Positions 7,358 through 15,192 of a DNA stretch of 16,617 bases are shown one piece after another. Each line of letters starts with the position of its first letter. Positions within the stretch are counted from its first letter, which is position 1. The DNA lies in NCBI GenBank assembly GCA_020024465.1, contig JAHHTT010000048.1, positions 1-16,617 on the forward strand, given 5' to 3'. The notes beneath the pieces are model-generated. The model worked only from the letters and a program-made list of their open reading frames with translations. It had not been told where the DNA came from and did no database searches. The stretch is from Odoribacter sp. (lineage in GTDB: Bacteria; Bacteroidota; Bacteroidia; Bacteroidales; Marinifilaceae). The position numbers and the translations under genes were made by a program.

Positions 7358-8590
7358 ATGTTTCTGAATTATATCTGGATATTCTTTTTTGTTGTTGCTT
7401 TTTTGGTAGCGTTGTATCGTTTGTTGTTTGAAGGGGATACTGCGATTTTTGGTGAAATGATGAATGCTACTTTTGATATGTCAAAAACGGGCTTTGAAAT
7501 TTCATTGGGCTTAACCGGAGTGCTGACTCTTTGGATGGGGATTATGAAGATAGGTGAAAAAGGTGGGGCTGTAGGAGTGATGTCGAAGGTTATTCATCCT
7601 TTTTTCAGAAGATTGTTTCCAGATTTGCCGAAGGATAGTCCGGCTTATGGCTCTATTATGATGAATTTGGCTGCTAATATGTTGGGCTTGGATAATGCAG
7701 CGACACCCATGGGTTTGAAAGCGATGCAGCAGATGCAGGAAGTGAATCCGGATACAAAGGCAGCTTCGAATGCCCAGATTATGTTTCTGGTGTTGAACAC
7801 ATCCGGTCTGACTATTGTGCCTGTTTCTATTATGGTGTATCGTGCTCAGATGGGGGCTGCAAATCCCACGGATGTTTTTATTCCTTTGTTGATAGCAACC
7901 TATTGTTCGACTTTGGTGGGTTTGATTGCTGTGTCTGTTTATCAACGTATCCGTTTGTGGGATAAGGTTATATTGTCTTATTTGTTTGTTTTGACGGCTA
8001 TGGTTGTCGGAATTATTGGATATTTTTCTTCTTTAGATAAGGAAGAATTGACAGAGGTTTCGAATGTTGCAAGCAATGTGATCCTTTTTTCTGTCATCGT
8101 TTCGTTTATCGGCATGGCGGCATGGCGGCGGATCAATGTTTATGAAGCTTTTATTGATGGGGCAAAGGATGGTTTTGCCACTGCCGTTAAGATAATTCCT
8201 TATTTGATTGCGATATTGGTTGCCGTCGGTGTGTTCAGAGCATCGGGAGCGATGGATGTGTTGATGGGGGGAATAGCAGACGTGGTGGAAGGTTGGGGAT
8301 TTGATGCGGAGTGGGTGGATGCTTTGCCGACAGCTTTGATGAAGCCATTGAGCGGCAGTGGCGCCAGAGGAATGATGATTGATACGATGACAACCTTTGG
8401 AGCTGATTCTTTTGCCGGGCGGTTGGCATGTACTTTTCAAGGAGCTACAGATACTACTTTTTACATCATTGCTGTTTATTTTGGTGCTGTGGGAATTAAA
8501 AATACCCGATATGCAATACCGTGTGGATTAATCGCTGATTTGGCAGGTATTGTTTCTGCTATTGTTGTTGCCTATTTGTTTTTTGCATAG
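7358..8590 (+). CDS. Fused SpmA-SpmB nucleoside-recognition (Gate) membrane protein
   Basis: A 410-residue polytopic inner-membrane protein made of two Gate/nucleoside-recognition domains in one chain. In Bacillus these are the separate spore maturation proteins SpmA and SpmB. The SpmA-like half (about 1-205) has the segments WMGIMKIGEKGG (59-70), LFPDLPKDSPAYG (86-98) and LGLDNAATPMGLKAM (109-123). The SpmB-like half (about 240-410) has the helix AFIDGAKDGF (264-273), PLSGSGARGMM (330-340) and GATDTTFYIIAVYFG (362-376). Bacteroidota do not sporulate, so the role is not spore dehydration. A transport or membrane role is likely but the substrate is unknown. It starts 5 nt after the folD terminator and ends 3 nt before mnmA, with which it is probably co-transcribed. 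Confidence 0.92.
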   Translation: MFLNYIWIFFFVVAFLVALYRLLFEGDTAIFGEMMNATFDMSKTGFEISLGLTGVLTLWMGIMKIGEKGGAVGVMSKVIHPFFRRLFPDLPKDSPAYGSIMMNLAANMLGLDNAATPMGLKAMQQMQEVNPDTKAASNAQIMFLVLNTSGLTIVPVSIMVYRAQMGAANPTDVFIPLLIATYCSTLVGLIAVSVYQRIRLWDKVILSYLFVLTAMVVGIIGYFSSLDKEELTEVSNVASNVILFSVIVSFIGMAAWRRINVYEAFIDGAKDGFATAVKIIPYLIAILVAVGVFRASGAMDVLMGGIADVVEGWGFDAEWVDALPTALMKPLSGSGARGMMIDTMTTFGADSFAGRLACTFQGATDTTFYIIAVYFGAVGIKNTRYAIPCGLIADLAGIVSAIVVAYLFFA

Positions 8591-8593
8591 ATC

Positions 8594-9637
8594 ATGAAAG
8601 GGAAGGTCGTTGTTGGAATGAGTGGAGGAGTTGATAGTTTTGTATCTGCCTTGATGTTGAAGCGGGAGGGGTATGAAGTGGTAGGAGTGAATTTGAAGTT
8701 GTGGGAAAGCAGTGATTTGACAGAGGTTCGAAAAATTTGTCAGCAGTTGGAGATTCCTTTGTTGATTAGAGGAGGTGAGAAACTTTTTCGGGAAAAGGTT
8801 GTGAATTATTTCATTGAAGATTACCGTGTAGGGAAAACACCCAGTCCTTGTTGTATATGCAATAGTTATGTGAAATGGGAGTTGTTGAATCAAGTGGCAG
8901 AAGAAGTCGGAGCCTCTTGGGTTGCAACCGGTCATTATGTCCGTATTGTTGAGGTGAATGGTAGAAGATACCTTTGTAAAGGAGTTGATCCTCAAAAGGA
9001 TCAGTCTTATTTTCTTTGGGGTATTCCGCATCATATTCTGGCAAAAGTGTTGACTCCATTAGGGGATTTTTGTAAACACGTTGTGAAAGCTTGGGCTATT
9101 GAAAATGGGTATGAGCAGATGGCAAAACGACGTGAGAGTATGGGCGTGTGTTTTTTGTGCGGCAGTAATTATCGCGACTTCATCCGAAAATATGGATATA
9201 TTAATGAATTTGTCGGTAATATTTTAAATTTGTCCGGTGAAATTATCGGAACTCATAATGGCATTCATAATTATACAGTGGGGCAAAAGCAGGGATTGCC
9301 TGTTGTGAATGGTAAACCGCTTTATGTTGTCGAATTGGATGTACAGCGAAATGTTGTAATTGCAGGAACGAAGGATGATTTATGGTGTGATACTATTTAT
9401 TTAAATAGAGTTCAATTGGTTGAGCTAGATGATTTGAATAGAAGAATAACAGTTAAGGTGCGAGGAATCGGTCTGAATCCGGAAGGTTTGGTGAAAATTG
9501 TGCTTTTGCCTGATAATTGTGCCTGTGTGCACTTGTCGAAGCCTGCATGGGCTGTGGCTCCTGGTCAACCAGTGGTGTTTTTTCATGGTGATTTGGTGAT
9601 TGGTGGAGGATTTGTTTGTCGGAACACAGAAATTTGA
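8594..9637 (+). CDS. mnmA: tRNA-uridine 2-sulfurtransferase, MnmA family
   Basis: A 347-residue cytosolic enzyme that activates U34 of Lys, Glu and Gln tRNAs with ATP and inserts sulfur to give 2-thiouridine. Visible features are the PP-loop SGGVDS (10-15), the TPSPCCICN motif (82-90) with the likely catalytic cysteine C89, ATGHYVR (111-117), KDQSYFLWG (135-143), GVCF with the second catalytic cysteine C186, and HNYTVGQKQGLP (225-236) followed by the C-terminal beta-barrel region. It is somewhat shorter than the E. coli enzyme. Extra cysteines are present: C86 and C87 next to C89, and C189 three residues after C186. Bacteroidota often carry more than one MnmA-like paralogue, so this copy may not be the only or main one. 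It follows spmAB by 3 nt. Confidence 0.9.
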   Translation: MKGKVVVGMSGGVDSFVSALMLKREGYEVVGVNLKLWESSDLTEVRKICQQLEIPLLIRGGEKLFREKVVNYFIEDYRVGKTPSPCCICNSYVKWELLNQVAEEVGASWVATGHYVRIVEVNGRRYLCKGVDPQKDQSYFLWGIPHHILAKVLTPLGDFCKHVVKAWAIENGYEQMAKRRESMGVCFLCGSNYRDFIRKYGYINEFVGNILNLSGEIIGTHNGIHNYTVGQKQGLPVVNGKPLYVVELDVQRNVVIAGTKDDLWCDTIYLNRVQLVELDDLNRRITVKVRGIGLNPEGLVKIVLLPDNCACVHLSKPAWAVAPGQPVVFFHGDLVIGGGFVCRNTEI

Positions 9638-9658
9638 AAAAAATATTGTCTGATTCTA

Positions 9659-9689
9659 TTGTGGGATTCAATAAAAATCCTTTCCTTTG
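9659..9689 (+). promoter_or_regulatory. Probable promoter of tRNA-Trp
   Basis: TTG at 9659-9661, a 20-nt spacer, then TTCCTTTG at 9682-9689, one mismatch from TAnnTTTG. The predicted start near 9696 is about 8 nt ahead of the mature tRNA. It lies just after the mnmA stop. Confidence 0.45.
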
Positions 9690-9703
9690 CAATCGTTAAA
9701 AAT

Positions 9704-9776
9704 ACGGGTGTAGCTCAGTTGGTAGAGCACTGGTCTCCAAAACCAGGTGTCGGGAGTTCGAGTCTCTCCTCCCGTG
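9704..9776 (+). tRNA. trnW: tRNA-Trp (CCA anticodon)
   Basis: A 73-nt cloverleaf: D arm GCTC/GAGC, anticodon stem CTGGT/ACCAG with loop CTCCAAA (anticodon CCA), variable loop GTGTC, T arm GGGAG/CTCTC with TTCGAGT, and discriminator G. The acceptor stem pairs except for one U-U at position 6-67. The 3' CCA is not encoded. It is followed by a T-rich run (9780-9790) that could end transcription. It stands alone here. In many Bacteroidota a tRNA-Trp precedes secE-nusG, which is not the case in this window. Confidence 0.95.
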
Positions 9777-9787
9777 CAATTTTTTCT

Positions 9788-9817
9788 TTTGTATACTCCT
9801 TTTTTTGTATAAGTTTC
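9788..9817 (+). promoter_or_regulatory. Weak candidate promoter for the MFS gene
   Basis: TTTG at 9788-9791, an 18-nt spacer, and TAAGTTTC at 9810-9817 (one mismatch from TAnnTTTG, in the last base). The predicted start near 9824 would give a leader of about 34 nt. The region is very T-rich, so a chance match is likely enough to keep confidence low. Confidence 0.3.
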
Positions 9818-9857
9818 ATTTCATTCTGTTTTATAGAAGATTTTTTTCATTTGTATT

Positions 9858-11054
9858 ATGAAAAATAAGCTTTTTACATTGAATTTTTGTTTCATATTAA
9901 CAGCTAATTTCCTGCTTTTTTTTGCATTCTACCTTCTGCTACCAGTGTTGCCATTCTATTTGGAGGAGGAATTTATGGCAGGAAAATCGATGATTGGTTT
10001 TATATTGTCTTGTTATACAATTGCTTGTCTTAGTATTCGTCCTTTTTCTGGTTATTTGTTGGATACATTTAGCCGTAAACCATTGTATCTATTGGCTTAT
10101 TTTGTTTTTACCGTGATTTTCGGAGGATATATGTTGACAAGTTTATTATTTGTATTTATCGCTTTACGTATTGTTCATGGTTTTGCTTTTGGAATGGTGT
10201 CGGTGGCTGGTAATACGATAGTTATCGATATTTTGCCTTCTGAACGTAGAGGGGAAGGCCTGGGATATTATGGACTGGCCAATAATATAGCAATGAGTTT
10301 TGGACCGATGGTCGGACTCTTTATGCATAAAACCTGTTCGTATGGGTTGATATTCAGCTGTTCTTTATTATCAGGTTGTTTGGGAGTTGTTATGGCCGGC
10401 TTGGTGAAAACTTCTTATAAAGCACCGATGAAGCGGGAGCCTTTGTCTTTGGATAGGTTTTTGTTGGTGAAAGGAATTCCAGCAGGTTTTGCCCTGCTGT
10501 TGTTATCTGTTCCATATGGAATGACAACAACGTATGTGGCTATGTATGCGGGTGAAATCGGTATTAGGGTATCATCAGGACTGTTTTTTACATGCATGGC
10601 GATAGGTTTGGCTGTTTCGCGGATGTTTTCCGGGAAACAGGTGGATAAAGGCAGAATCACCTTGGTGATTCAATTGGGCATGTATATGGCAATAATCGGT
10701 TTTACCTCTCTTTTTGTTTGCCGTTATCTGATAGCTTGCTATTCCATGTTGACGTCTGTATTTTTTTTATTTATAGCTTTGTTGCTGGGGATAGCCTTTG
10801 GTACAATGTTCCCGGCGTTTAATACTTTGTTTGTTAATCTGGCTTCTAATAATCAGAGAGGAACGGCAACGTCAACGTATCTGACCAGTTGGGATGTCGG
10901 AATTGGAATAGGGTTGATGTTGGGAGGGGTAATCGGACAAATTTTAGGGGGATTTAATTATGCTTATTTGTTAGGAGCAATTCTGACTGTGTTTTCTGTC
11001 GTATTTTTTCATATAAAGGTTGTTCCACATTTTAATGTGAACCGATTGCGATGA
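9858..11054 (+). CDS. Major facilitator superfamily transporter, drug-efflux-like
   Basis: A 398-residue inner-membrane protein with about 12 hydrophobic helices, the standard MFS layout. Motif A is visible in the loop between helices 2 and 3 (GYLLDTFSRKPL, 65-76). Motif B is RIVHGFAFG (104-112). A motif C-like GYYGLANNIAMSFGPMVG (136-153), typical of drug:H+ antiporters, is in helix 5. A repeated motif A-like segment (SRMFSGKQVDKGR) follows in the second half. The substrate cannot be told from the sequence; small-molecule or drug export is the usual role of this subgroup. It lies alone between tRNA-Trp and ftsY with no functionally linked neighbour. Confidence 0.88.
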   Translation: MKNKLFTLNFCFILTANFLLFFAFYLLLPVLPFYLEEEFMAGKSMIGFILSCYTIACLSIRPFSGYLLDTFSRKPLYLLAYFVFTVIFGGYMLTSLLFVFIALRIVHGFAFGMVSVAGNTIVIDILPSERRGEGLGYYGLANNIAMSFGPMVGLFMHKTCSYGLIFSCSLLSGCLGVVMAGLVKTSYKAPMKREPLSLDRFLLVKGIPAGFALLLLSVPYGMTTTYVAMYAGEIGIRVSSGLFFTCMAIGLAVSRMFSGKQVDKGRITLVIQLGMYMAIIGFTSLFVCRYLIACYSMLTSVFFLFIALLLGIAFGTMFPAFNTLFVNLASNNQRGTATSTYLTSWDVGIGIGLMLGGVIGQILGGFNYAYLLGAILTVFSVVFFHIKVVPHFNVNRLR

Positions 11055-11124
11055 TTTAGATACTGATGGTATATAATGTTATAAAATCTTTTGTATTTAA
11101 TGTCTGAAAATTTAAAATTATTTG

Positions 11125-11132
11125 TATTTTAG
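11125..11132 (+). promoter_or_regulatory. Possible -7 element for ftsY
   Basis: TATTTTAG differs from TAnnTTTG at one position, and no clear -33 TTTG is found 18-20 nt upstream. A start near 11139 would give a leader of about 24 nt to the ATG at 11163 and would make the upstream ATG at 11142 nearly leaderless. Confidence 0.25.
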
Positions 11133-11162
11133 TGGCATCTAATGTCTAGCGAAATTTTTAAC

Positions 11163-12113
11163 ATGGGATTATTCGGTTTATTTGGAAAAGCAAAGAAAGA
11201 AACGTTGAATAAAGGTCTGGAAAAGACAAAGGAAAGCGTATTTAAGAAGTTAGCACGTGCAGTGGTCGGTAAATCTAAAGTTGATGACGAGGTGTTGGAT
11301 AATTTGGAAGAAGTGTTGATTTCATCAGATGTTGGTGTGGATACAACGGTTCGGATTATTGAAAGGATAGAGAAAAGAGTGCAGCATGATAAATTTCTGG
11401 GGACAGATGAACTGAACAGGGTCTTACGTGAAGAAATTGTGTCCTTGCTTAAGGAAAATACTGTAAATGACAGTGATTCATTTGATTTGCCGGATAAAGG
11501 AGTGCCTTATGTTATTATGGTGGTTGGTGTGAATGGAGTGGGTAAAACGACAACTATTGGTAAATTGGCTTATAAATTTAGAGAGTCCGGTAAAAAAGTA
11601 GTGTTGGGAGCAGCGGATACATTCCGTGCTGCTGCTGTAGATCAGTTGGTGATTTGGGCAGAACGAGTCGGAGTGCCAGTCGTGAAACAAGGAATGGGTG
11701 CCGATCCTGCTTCTGTTGCATACGATACATTGAATAAGGCTAAGAATGAGGGTGCAGATGTCGTGATTATCGATACTGCAGGCCGTTTACATAACAAGGT
11801 TAATTTGATGAATGAGCTGACAAAAATCAAAAATGTTATGAAGAAGGTTTTGCCGGAGGCTCCTGATGAAGTGCTGTTGGTGTTGGACGGTTCAACAGGG
11901 CAAAATGCTTATGAACAGGCGAAACAGTTTACTTTGGCTACTGAAGTGAATGCTCTTGCTATCACCAAATTGGATGGTACGGCAAAGGGAGGTGTGGTGA
12001 TTGGGATATCGGACCAGTTTAAAATACCTGTGAAATATATTGGGATCGGCGAAAAGATTGAAGATCTGCAAGTGTTCAATCGTGAAGAGTTTGTAGATTC
12101 TTTGTTTAATTAA
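11163..12113 (+). CDS. ftsY: Signal recognition particle receptor FtsY
   Basis: A 316-residue SRP receptor GTPase that docks Ffh-ribosome complexes at the inner membrane and hands them to SecYEG. An in-frame ATG at 11142 would add seven residues. The ATG at 11163 is preferred because it gives the familiar MGLFGLF start of Bacteroidota FtsY, a short amphipathic membrane-contacting segment, and a normal leader. The N domain is compact and lacks the long acidic A domain of E. coli. Counted from 11163, the G domain has GVNGVGKT (122-129), DTFR (152-155), DTAGR (204-208) and TKLDG (268-272), with the C-terminal KYIGIGEKIEDLQVF. The phosphatase gene starts 1 nt after its stop, giving an operon with a phosphatase and pbpC. 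Confidence 0.96.
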   Translation: MGLFGLFGKAKKETLNKGLEKTKESVFKKLARAVVGKSKVDDEVLDNLEEVLISSDVGVDTTVRIIERIEKRVQHDKFLGTDELNRVLREEIVSLLKENTVNDSDSFDLPDKGVPYVIMVVGVNGVGKTTTIGKLAYKFRESGKKVVLGAADTFRAAAVDQLVIWAERVGVPVVKQGMGADPASVAYDTLNKAKNEGADVVIIDTAGRLHNKVNLMNELTKIKNVMKKVLPEAPDEVLLVLDGSTGQNAYEQAKQFTLATEVNALAITKLDGTAKGGVVIGISDQFKIPVKYIGIGEKIEDLQVFNREEFVDSLFN

Positions 12114-12114
12114 T

Positions 12115-12588
12115 ATGAAGAAGATTTTATTTGTTTGTTTGGGGAATATATGTCGCTCACCAGGAGCAGAGGGAATCATGAAGGATTTGGTGAGAAAAAA
12201 TAAGCGGGAAGCTGATTTTCATATTGATTCAGCAGGATTGTATGGAGGGCATGTTGGTGCGTTGCCGGATGCACGGATGCGGAAACATGCTGCATTGAGA
12301 GGATATACCTTGGATAGTAGAGCTCGGGTATTTTATCCGTCTGCTGATTTTTTAGAATTTGATATGATTGTCGGTATGGATGACCAAAATATTCGTCAAT
12401 TATGCCAGTTGGCAGAAAATGATGAAGAACGGTCAAAAATATATAGAATAACAGATTTTTGTCGTAAATATACACAATATAATATGGTGCCCGACCCTTA
12501 TTATGATGGTGCGGACGGTTTTGAATTGGTACTGGATTTATTGGAGGATGCTATTGTTGGATTATATGAGTATTGTAGTAATAAATAG
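12115..12588 (+). CDS. Low-molecular-weight protein-tyrosine phosphatase
   Basis: A 157-residue cytosolic phosphatase of the arsenate-reductase-like fold and normal length. The N-terminal P-loop CLGNICRS (8-15) fits the C-x5-R-S signature, with nucleophile C8, R14 and a second cysteine C13. The general acid is D127 in VPDPYYDG (125-132). The SAGLYG segment (39-44) and the PDARM segment near 51 are also typical. It probably dephosphorylates protein tyrosines; in bacteria such enzymes often control exopolysaccharide export or envelope kinases, but no tyrosine kinase or polysaccharide gene is nearby. It starts 1 nt after ftsY, and its TAG is directly followed by the ATG of pbpC, indicating translational coupling. 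Confidence 0.92.
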   Translation: MKKILFVCLGNICRSPGAEGIMKDLVRKNKREADFHIDSAGLYGGHVGALPDARMRKHAALRGYTLDSRARVFYPSADFLEFDMIVGMDDQNIRQLCQLAENDEERSKIYRITDFCRKYTQYNMVPDPYYDGADGFELVLDLLEDAIVGLYEYCSNK

Positions 12589-14976
12589 ATGAGTAAAATC
12601 GCATTAACTAAAATGATAAAAGAGAAGCCGCAGAGGATCATTCGGTTCGCCTGTGGCTTTTTTTTGTTGTTGCTCGTGTTGTGGTGGAAATTATTGCCGT
12701 GTCCTTTGTTTGATAAACCTTATGCTACAGTATTATTAGATCGGGAGGGGGAGATTATTGATATGCAAGTGGCAAAAGATGGACAGATGCGTTTTGAAGG
12801 CATTAGCGAACTACCGGAGCGGTATGTAATGTCGTTGCTTATGTTTGAGGACAAGAATTTTATATATCATAAGGGTGTCGATTGGTGGGCGATATGCAGG
12901 GCGTTGATCGCCAATGTAAAGGAAGGACGAATTGTGAGTGGCGGAAGTACCCTTTCTATGCAGGTTGTACGTTTGTCTCGTGATAATCCTCCTCGAACTA
13001 TTTGGGAAAAATTTAAAGAAATTATTCTTACACTACGTCTGGAACAAAGTTATTCTAAAAAAGAAATTTTGGAATTGTATGCGGCTCATGCGCCGTTTGG
13101 TGGAAATGTGGTAGGGCTGCAAGCAGCTTCATTAAAATATTTTAATCGTCGTCCCCAGGATTTGAGTTGGGCGGAAGCAGCTCTGTTGGCTGTTTTGCCG
13201 AATGCACCTTCATTGATTTATCCGGGTAAGAACAATGGGCGATTGAAAGTAAAACGCGACCGTTTGTTGAAAAGGCTGTATCGATACGGTATCATTTCTA
13301 AGAGTTCTTATACTTTAGCATTGGCAGAACCGTTGCCTGTTCATTTGTTTGAAAAAATTTCGCTTGCTCCTCATCTACTTGCGCTTGCTCGAAAAGAAAA
13401 AGGAGGGACAGTAGTTTCCTGTATTGATGGTTGGTTGCAAAGACAAGTGAATGATATTGTTGAACGTCATACAGAGTTGTTGATTCAGAATTATATATAT
13501 AATGTTGCCGTATTGGTGGCCCACATTCCGTCAGGTGAGGTGCGGGCATATGTCGGAAACAGTCCTGCACGTATGGGGAGTCGAGGTAATGATGTTGATA
13601 TCATTCAAGCAAACAGAAGTTCCGGAAGTATTTTCAAACCGGTTTTATATGCGCAGATGTTGCAGAATGGTTTTATTTTGCCTGATATGTTGGTGGCAGA
13701 CATACCATCGCGTTTTGGAGAATATTCTCCTTCTAATTTCAGTAAAGATTTTAAAGGGGCAGTGCCTGCTTCTCAGGCTTTGGTTCAATCATTGAATATT
13801 CCTTTTGTTAGAATGTTACGCGATTATACCTATACCCGTTTTTATGATGACTTGAAAGAGTTGGGACTGAAATCATTGAATCATCCTGCAGATCATTATG
13901 GATTGAGTTTAATATTGGGAGGTGCAGAAACATCTTTATGGGATATGTGTAATTTATATGGTGGTATGGCATCTGTCTTGAATCATTACGGAGAAGAGAA
14001 TGGACAATATTATACTGGGGAATATTCGCGTTTGAGGTTATGGCAGACAGATGATTCTTTAAAATATATGCACAGACGCCAGAGGGTTGGTTTATTGCAG
14101 GCTGCGGCTATATGGCAGACTTTTCATGTATTGGAGCAAGTGGAACGGCCGGAAATGGAATCAGGGTGGAAGCATTTTGTATCGGCATTGAATTTATCTT
14201 GGAAGACTGGTACTAGTTTTGGTTTTCGGGATGCCTGGGCAATCGGTGTTAATCCGGATTATGTTATAGGTGTGTGGGTAGGAAATGCGGATGGAGAAGG
14301 ACGTCCCGGTCTGATTGGTGTTCGTGCTGCTGCTCCGATATTGTTTGAAGTGGCAGGATTGTTGCCTTGCCGCCGGCAATTCTATGAACCGCGAGAAGAG
14401 ATGCGATTAACGGCTGTTTGTCGCAAAAGCGGTTTTAGGCCTTCTATATTTTGTGAGGAGTTGGATTCTGTTTATGTGTGTGAAAATGGAATGCGTACCG
14501 ATTTATGTCCTTATCATCGGATAATCAGTTTGGATTCGACAGAAACTTGGCGTGTTAATTTTGATTGTGAACCGGTATATTGCATGAAACGTAAATCTTG
14601 GTTTGTGTTGCCTCCTGTTCAGGAATGGTATTATTGTCGAACTCATTCTGATTACAAAAAACTTCCTTCTTATCGTCCAGGATGTCAGCCAGGAGATGAA
14701 GAAGTGATGGAGATGATTTATCCACAGCGGGGAGTAAGTGTGTTTATTCCCCGGGATTTTGGAGCAAAGCCAGGAAAGGTAGTCTTTGAAGCTGTTCACC
14801 GATCAGCTAATATGAAAATATATTGGTATGTTGATGATAGATATGTGGGAATGACACAAAATAGACATCAGATGGAATTTTGGTTACAGAAAGGAGTGTA
14901 CCGCCTAACATTGATGGATCAAGAGGGGCGAGAATTGAAACAGATTTTCCGGGTAGTGGGGAAGGAGGTTTTATAA
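12589..14976 (+). CDS. pbpC: Penicillin-binding protein 1C
   Basis: A 795-residue bifunctional peptidoglycan synthase anchored by one membrane helix (about 18-37). The GT51 transglycosylase domain has FEDKNFIYHKGVD (86-98, catalytic E87), GGSTLSMQVVR (118-128) and an SKKEILELYA segment (156-165). The transpeptidase domain has SIFK (347-350, the SxxK nucleophile), SLN (401-403) and KTG (539-541). A C-terminal region after about 590 includes a cysteine-bearing segment and a final beta-rich module (about 715-795) like the PbpC C-terminal domain. All catalytic residues appear present. It begins directly after the phosphatase stop. Many pbpC genes sit beside an alpha-2-macroglobulin gene; none is seen here. 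A terminator-like hairpin lies within its first codons. Confidence 0.95.
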   Translation: MSKIALTKMIKEKPQRIIRFACGFFLLLLVLWWKLLPCPLFDKPYATVLLDREGEIIDMQVAKDGQMRFEGISELPERYVMSLLMFEDKNFIYHKGVDWWAICRALIANVKEGRIVSGGSTLSMQVVRLSRDNPPRTIWEKFKEIILTLRLEQSYSKKEILELYAAHAPFGGNVVGLQAASLKYFNRRPQDLSWAEAALLAVLPNAPSLIYPGKNNGRLKVKRDRLLKRLYRYGIISKSSYTLALAEPLPVHLFEKISLAPHLLALARKEKGGTVVSCIDGWLQRQVNDIVERHTELLIQNYIYNVAVLVAHIPSGEVRAYVGNSPARMGSRGNDVDIIQANRSSGSIFKPVLYAQMLQNGFILPDMLVADIPSRFGEYSPSNFSKDFKGAVPASQALVQSLNIPFVRMLRDYTYTRFYDDLKELGLKSLNHPADHYGLSLILGGAETSLWDMCNLYGGMASVLNHYGEENGQYYTGEYSRLRLWQTDDSLKYMHRRQRVGLLQAAAIWQTFHVLEQVERPEMESGWKHFVSALNLSWKTGTSFGFRDAWAIGVNPDYVIGVWVGNADGEGRPGLIGVRAAAPILFEVAGLLPCRRQFYEPREEMRLTAVCRKSGFRPSIFCEELDSVYVCENGMRTDLCPYHRIISLDSTETWRVNFDCEPVYCMKRKSWFVLPPVQEWYYCRTHSDYKKLPSYRPGCQPGDEEVMEMIYPQRGVSVFIPRDFGAKPGKVVFEAVHRSANMKIYWYVDDRYVGMTQNRHQMEFWLQKGVYRLTLMDQEGRELKQIFRVVGKEVL
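12625..12665 (+). terminator. Intragenic terminator-like hairpin at the start of pbpC
   Basis: AAGCCGCAG (12625-12633) pairs with CTGTGGCTT (12651-12659) over 9 bp with one G-U, enclosing a 17-nt loop. Six T's follow directly (12660-12665), after two more in the stem. The shape is that of an intrinsic terminator or attenuator, 36-77 nt inside the ORF. The T tract encodes phenylalanine and leucine of the membrane anchor, so it may be incidental. Confidence 0.35.
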
Positions 14977-15035
14977 TATTGTTGTGGCAAAATGTTTTTT
15001 TTGTTGTTTTCATGTTATTCTTACGAGAAAATTAT

Positions 15036-15043
15036 TACTTTTG
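15036..15043 (+). promoter_or_regulatory. -7 element of tRNA-Thr(CGT)
   Basis: TACTTTTG matches TAnnTTTG exactly and is the same octamer used by the ffh operon and SRP RNA promoters. The predicted start near 15050 is about 5 nt ahead of the mature tRNA. A clear -33 TTTG is not found at the standard distance. Confidence 0.55.
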
Positions 15044-15054
15044 CATCGATTTAT

Positions 15055-15127
<73 letters not shown>

Positions 15128-15153
15128 CTGGAATGAAGAAATTGTTTTTATTG

Positions 15154-15181
15154 AAGAGGTTATTCATTAACCTCTTTTTTT
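15154..15181 (+). terminator. Rho-independent terminator after tRNA-Thr(CGT)
   Basis: A 9-bp stem (AAGAGGTTA and its complement) with a 5-nt loop TTCAT runs into a T tract at 15174-15181. It would end the tRNA transcript and any read-through from pbpC, and lies 11 nt before the DUF5063 start. Confidence 0.85.
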
Positions 15182-15192
15182 AATTATGCATT

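Noticed and set aside
9704..9776. tRNA-Trp as a pseudogene because of the U-U pair in its acceptor stem
   Set aside because: All other stems pair, the loops carry the conserved bases and the anticodon is intact; one mismatch is tolerated in functional tRNAs.
11142..11144. Upstream ATG as the ftsY start
   Set aside because: It adds seven residues not expected in Bacteroidota FtsY, whose usual start MGLFGLF is at 11163, and would sit almost at the predicted transcript start.
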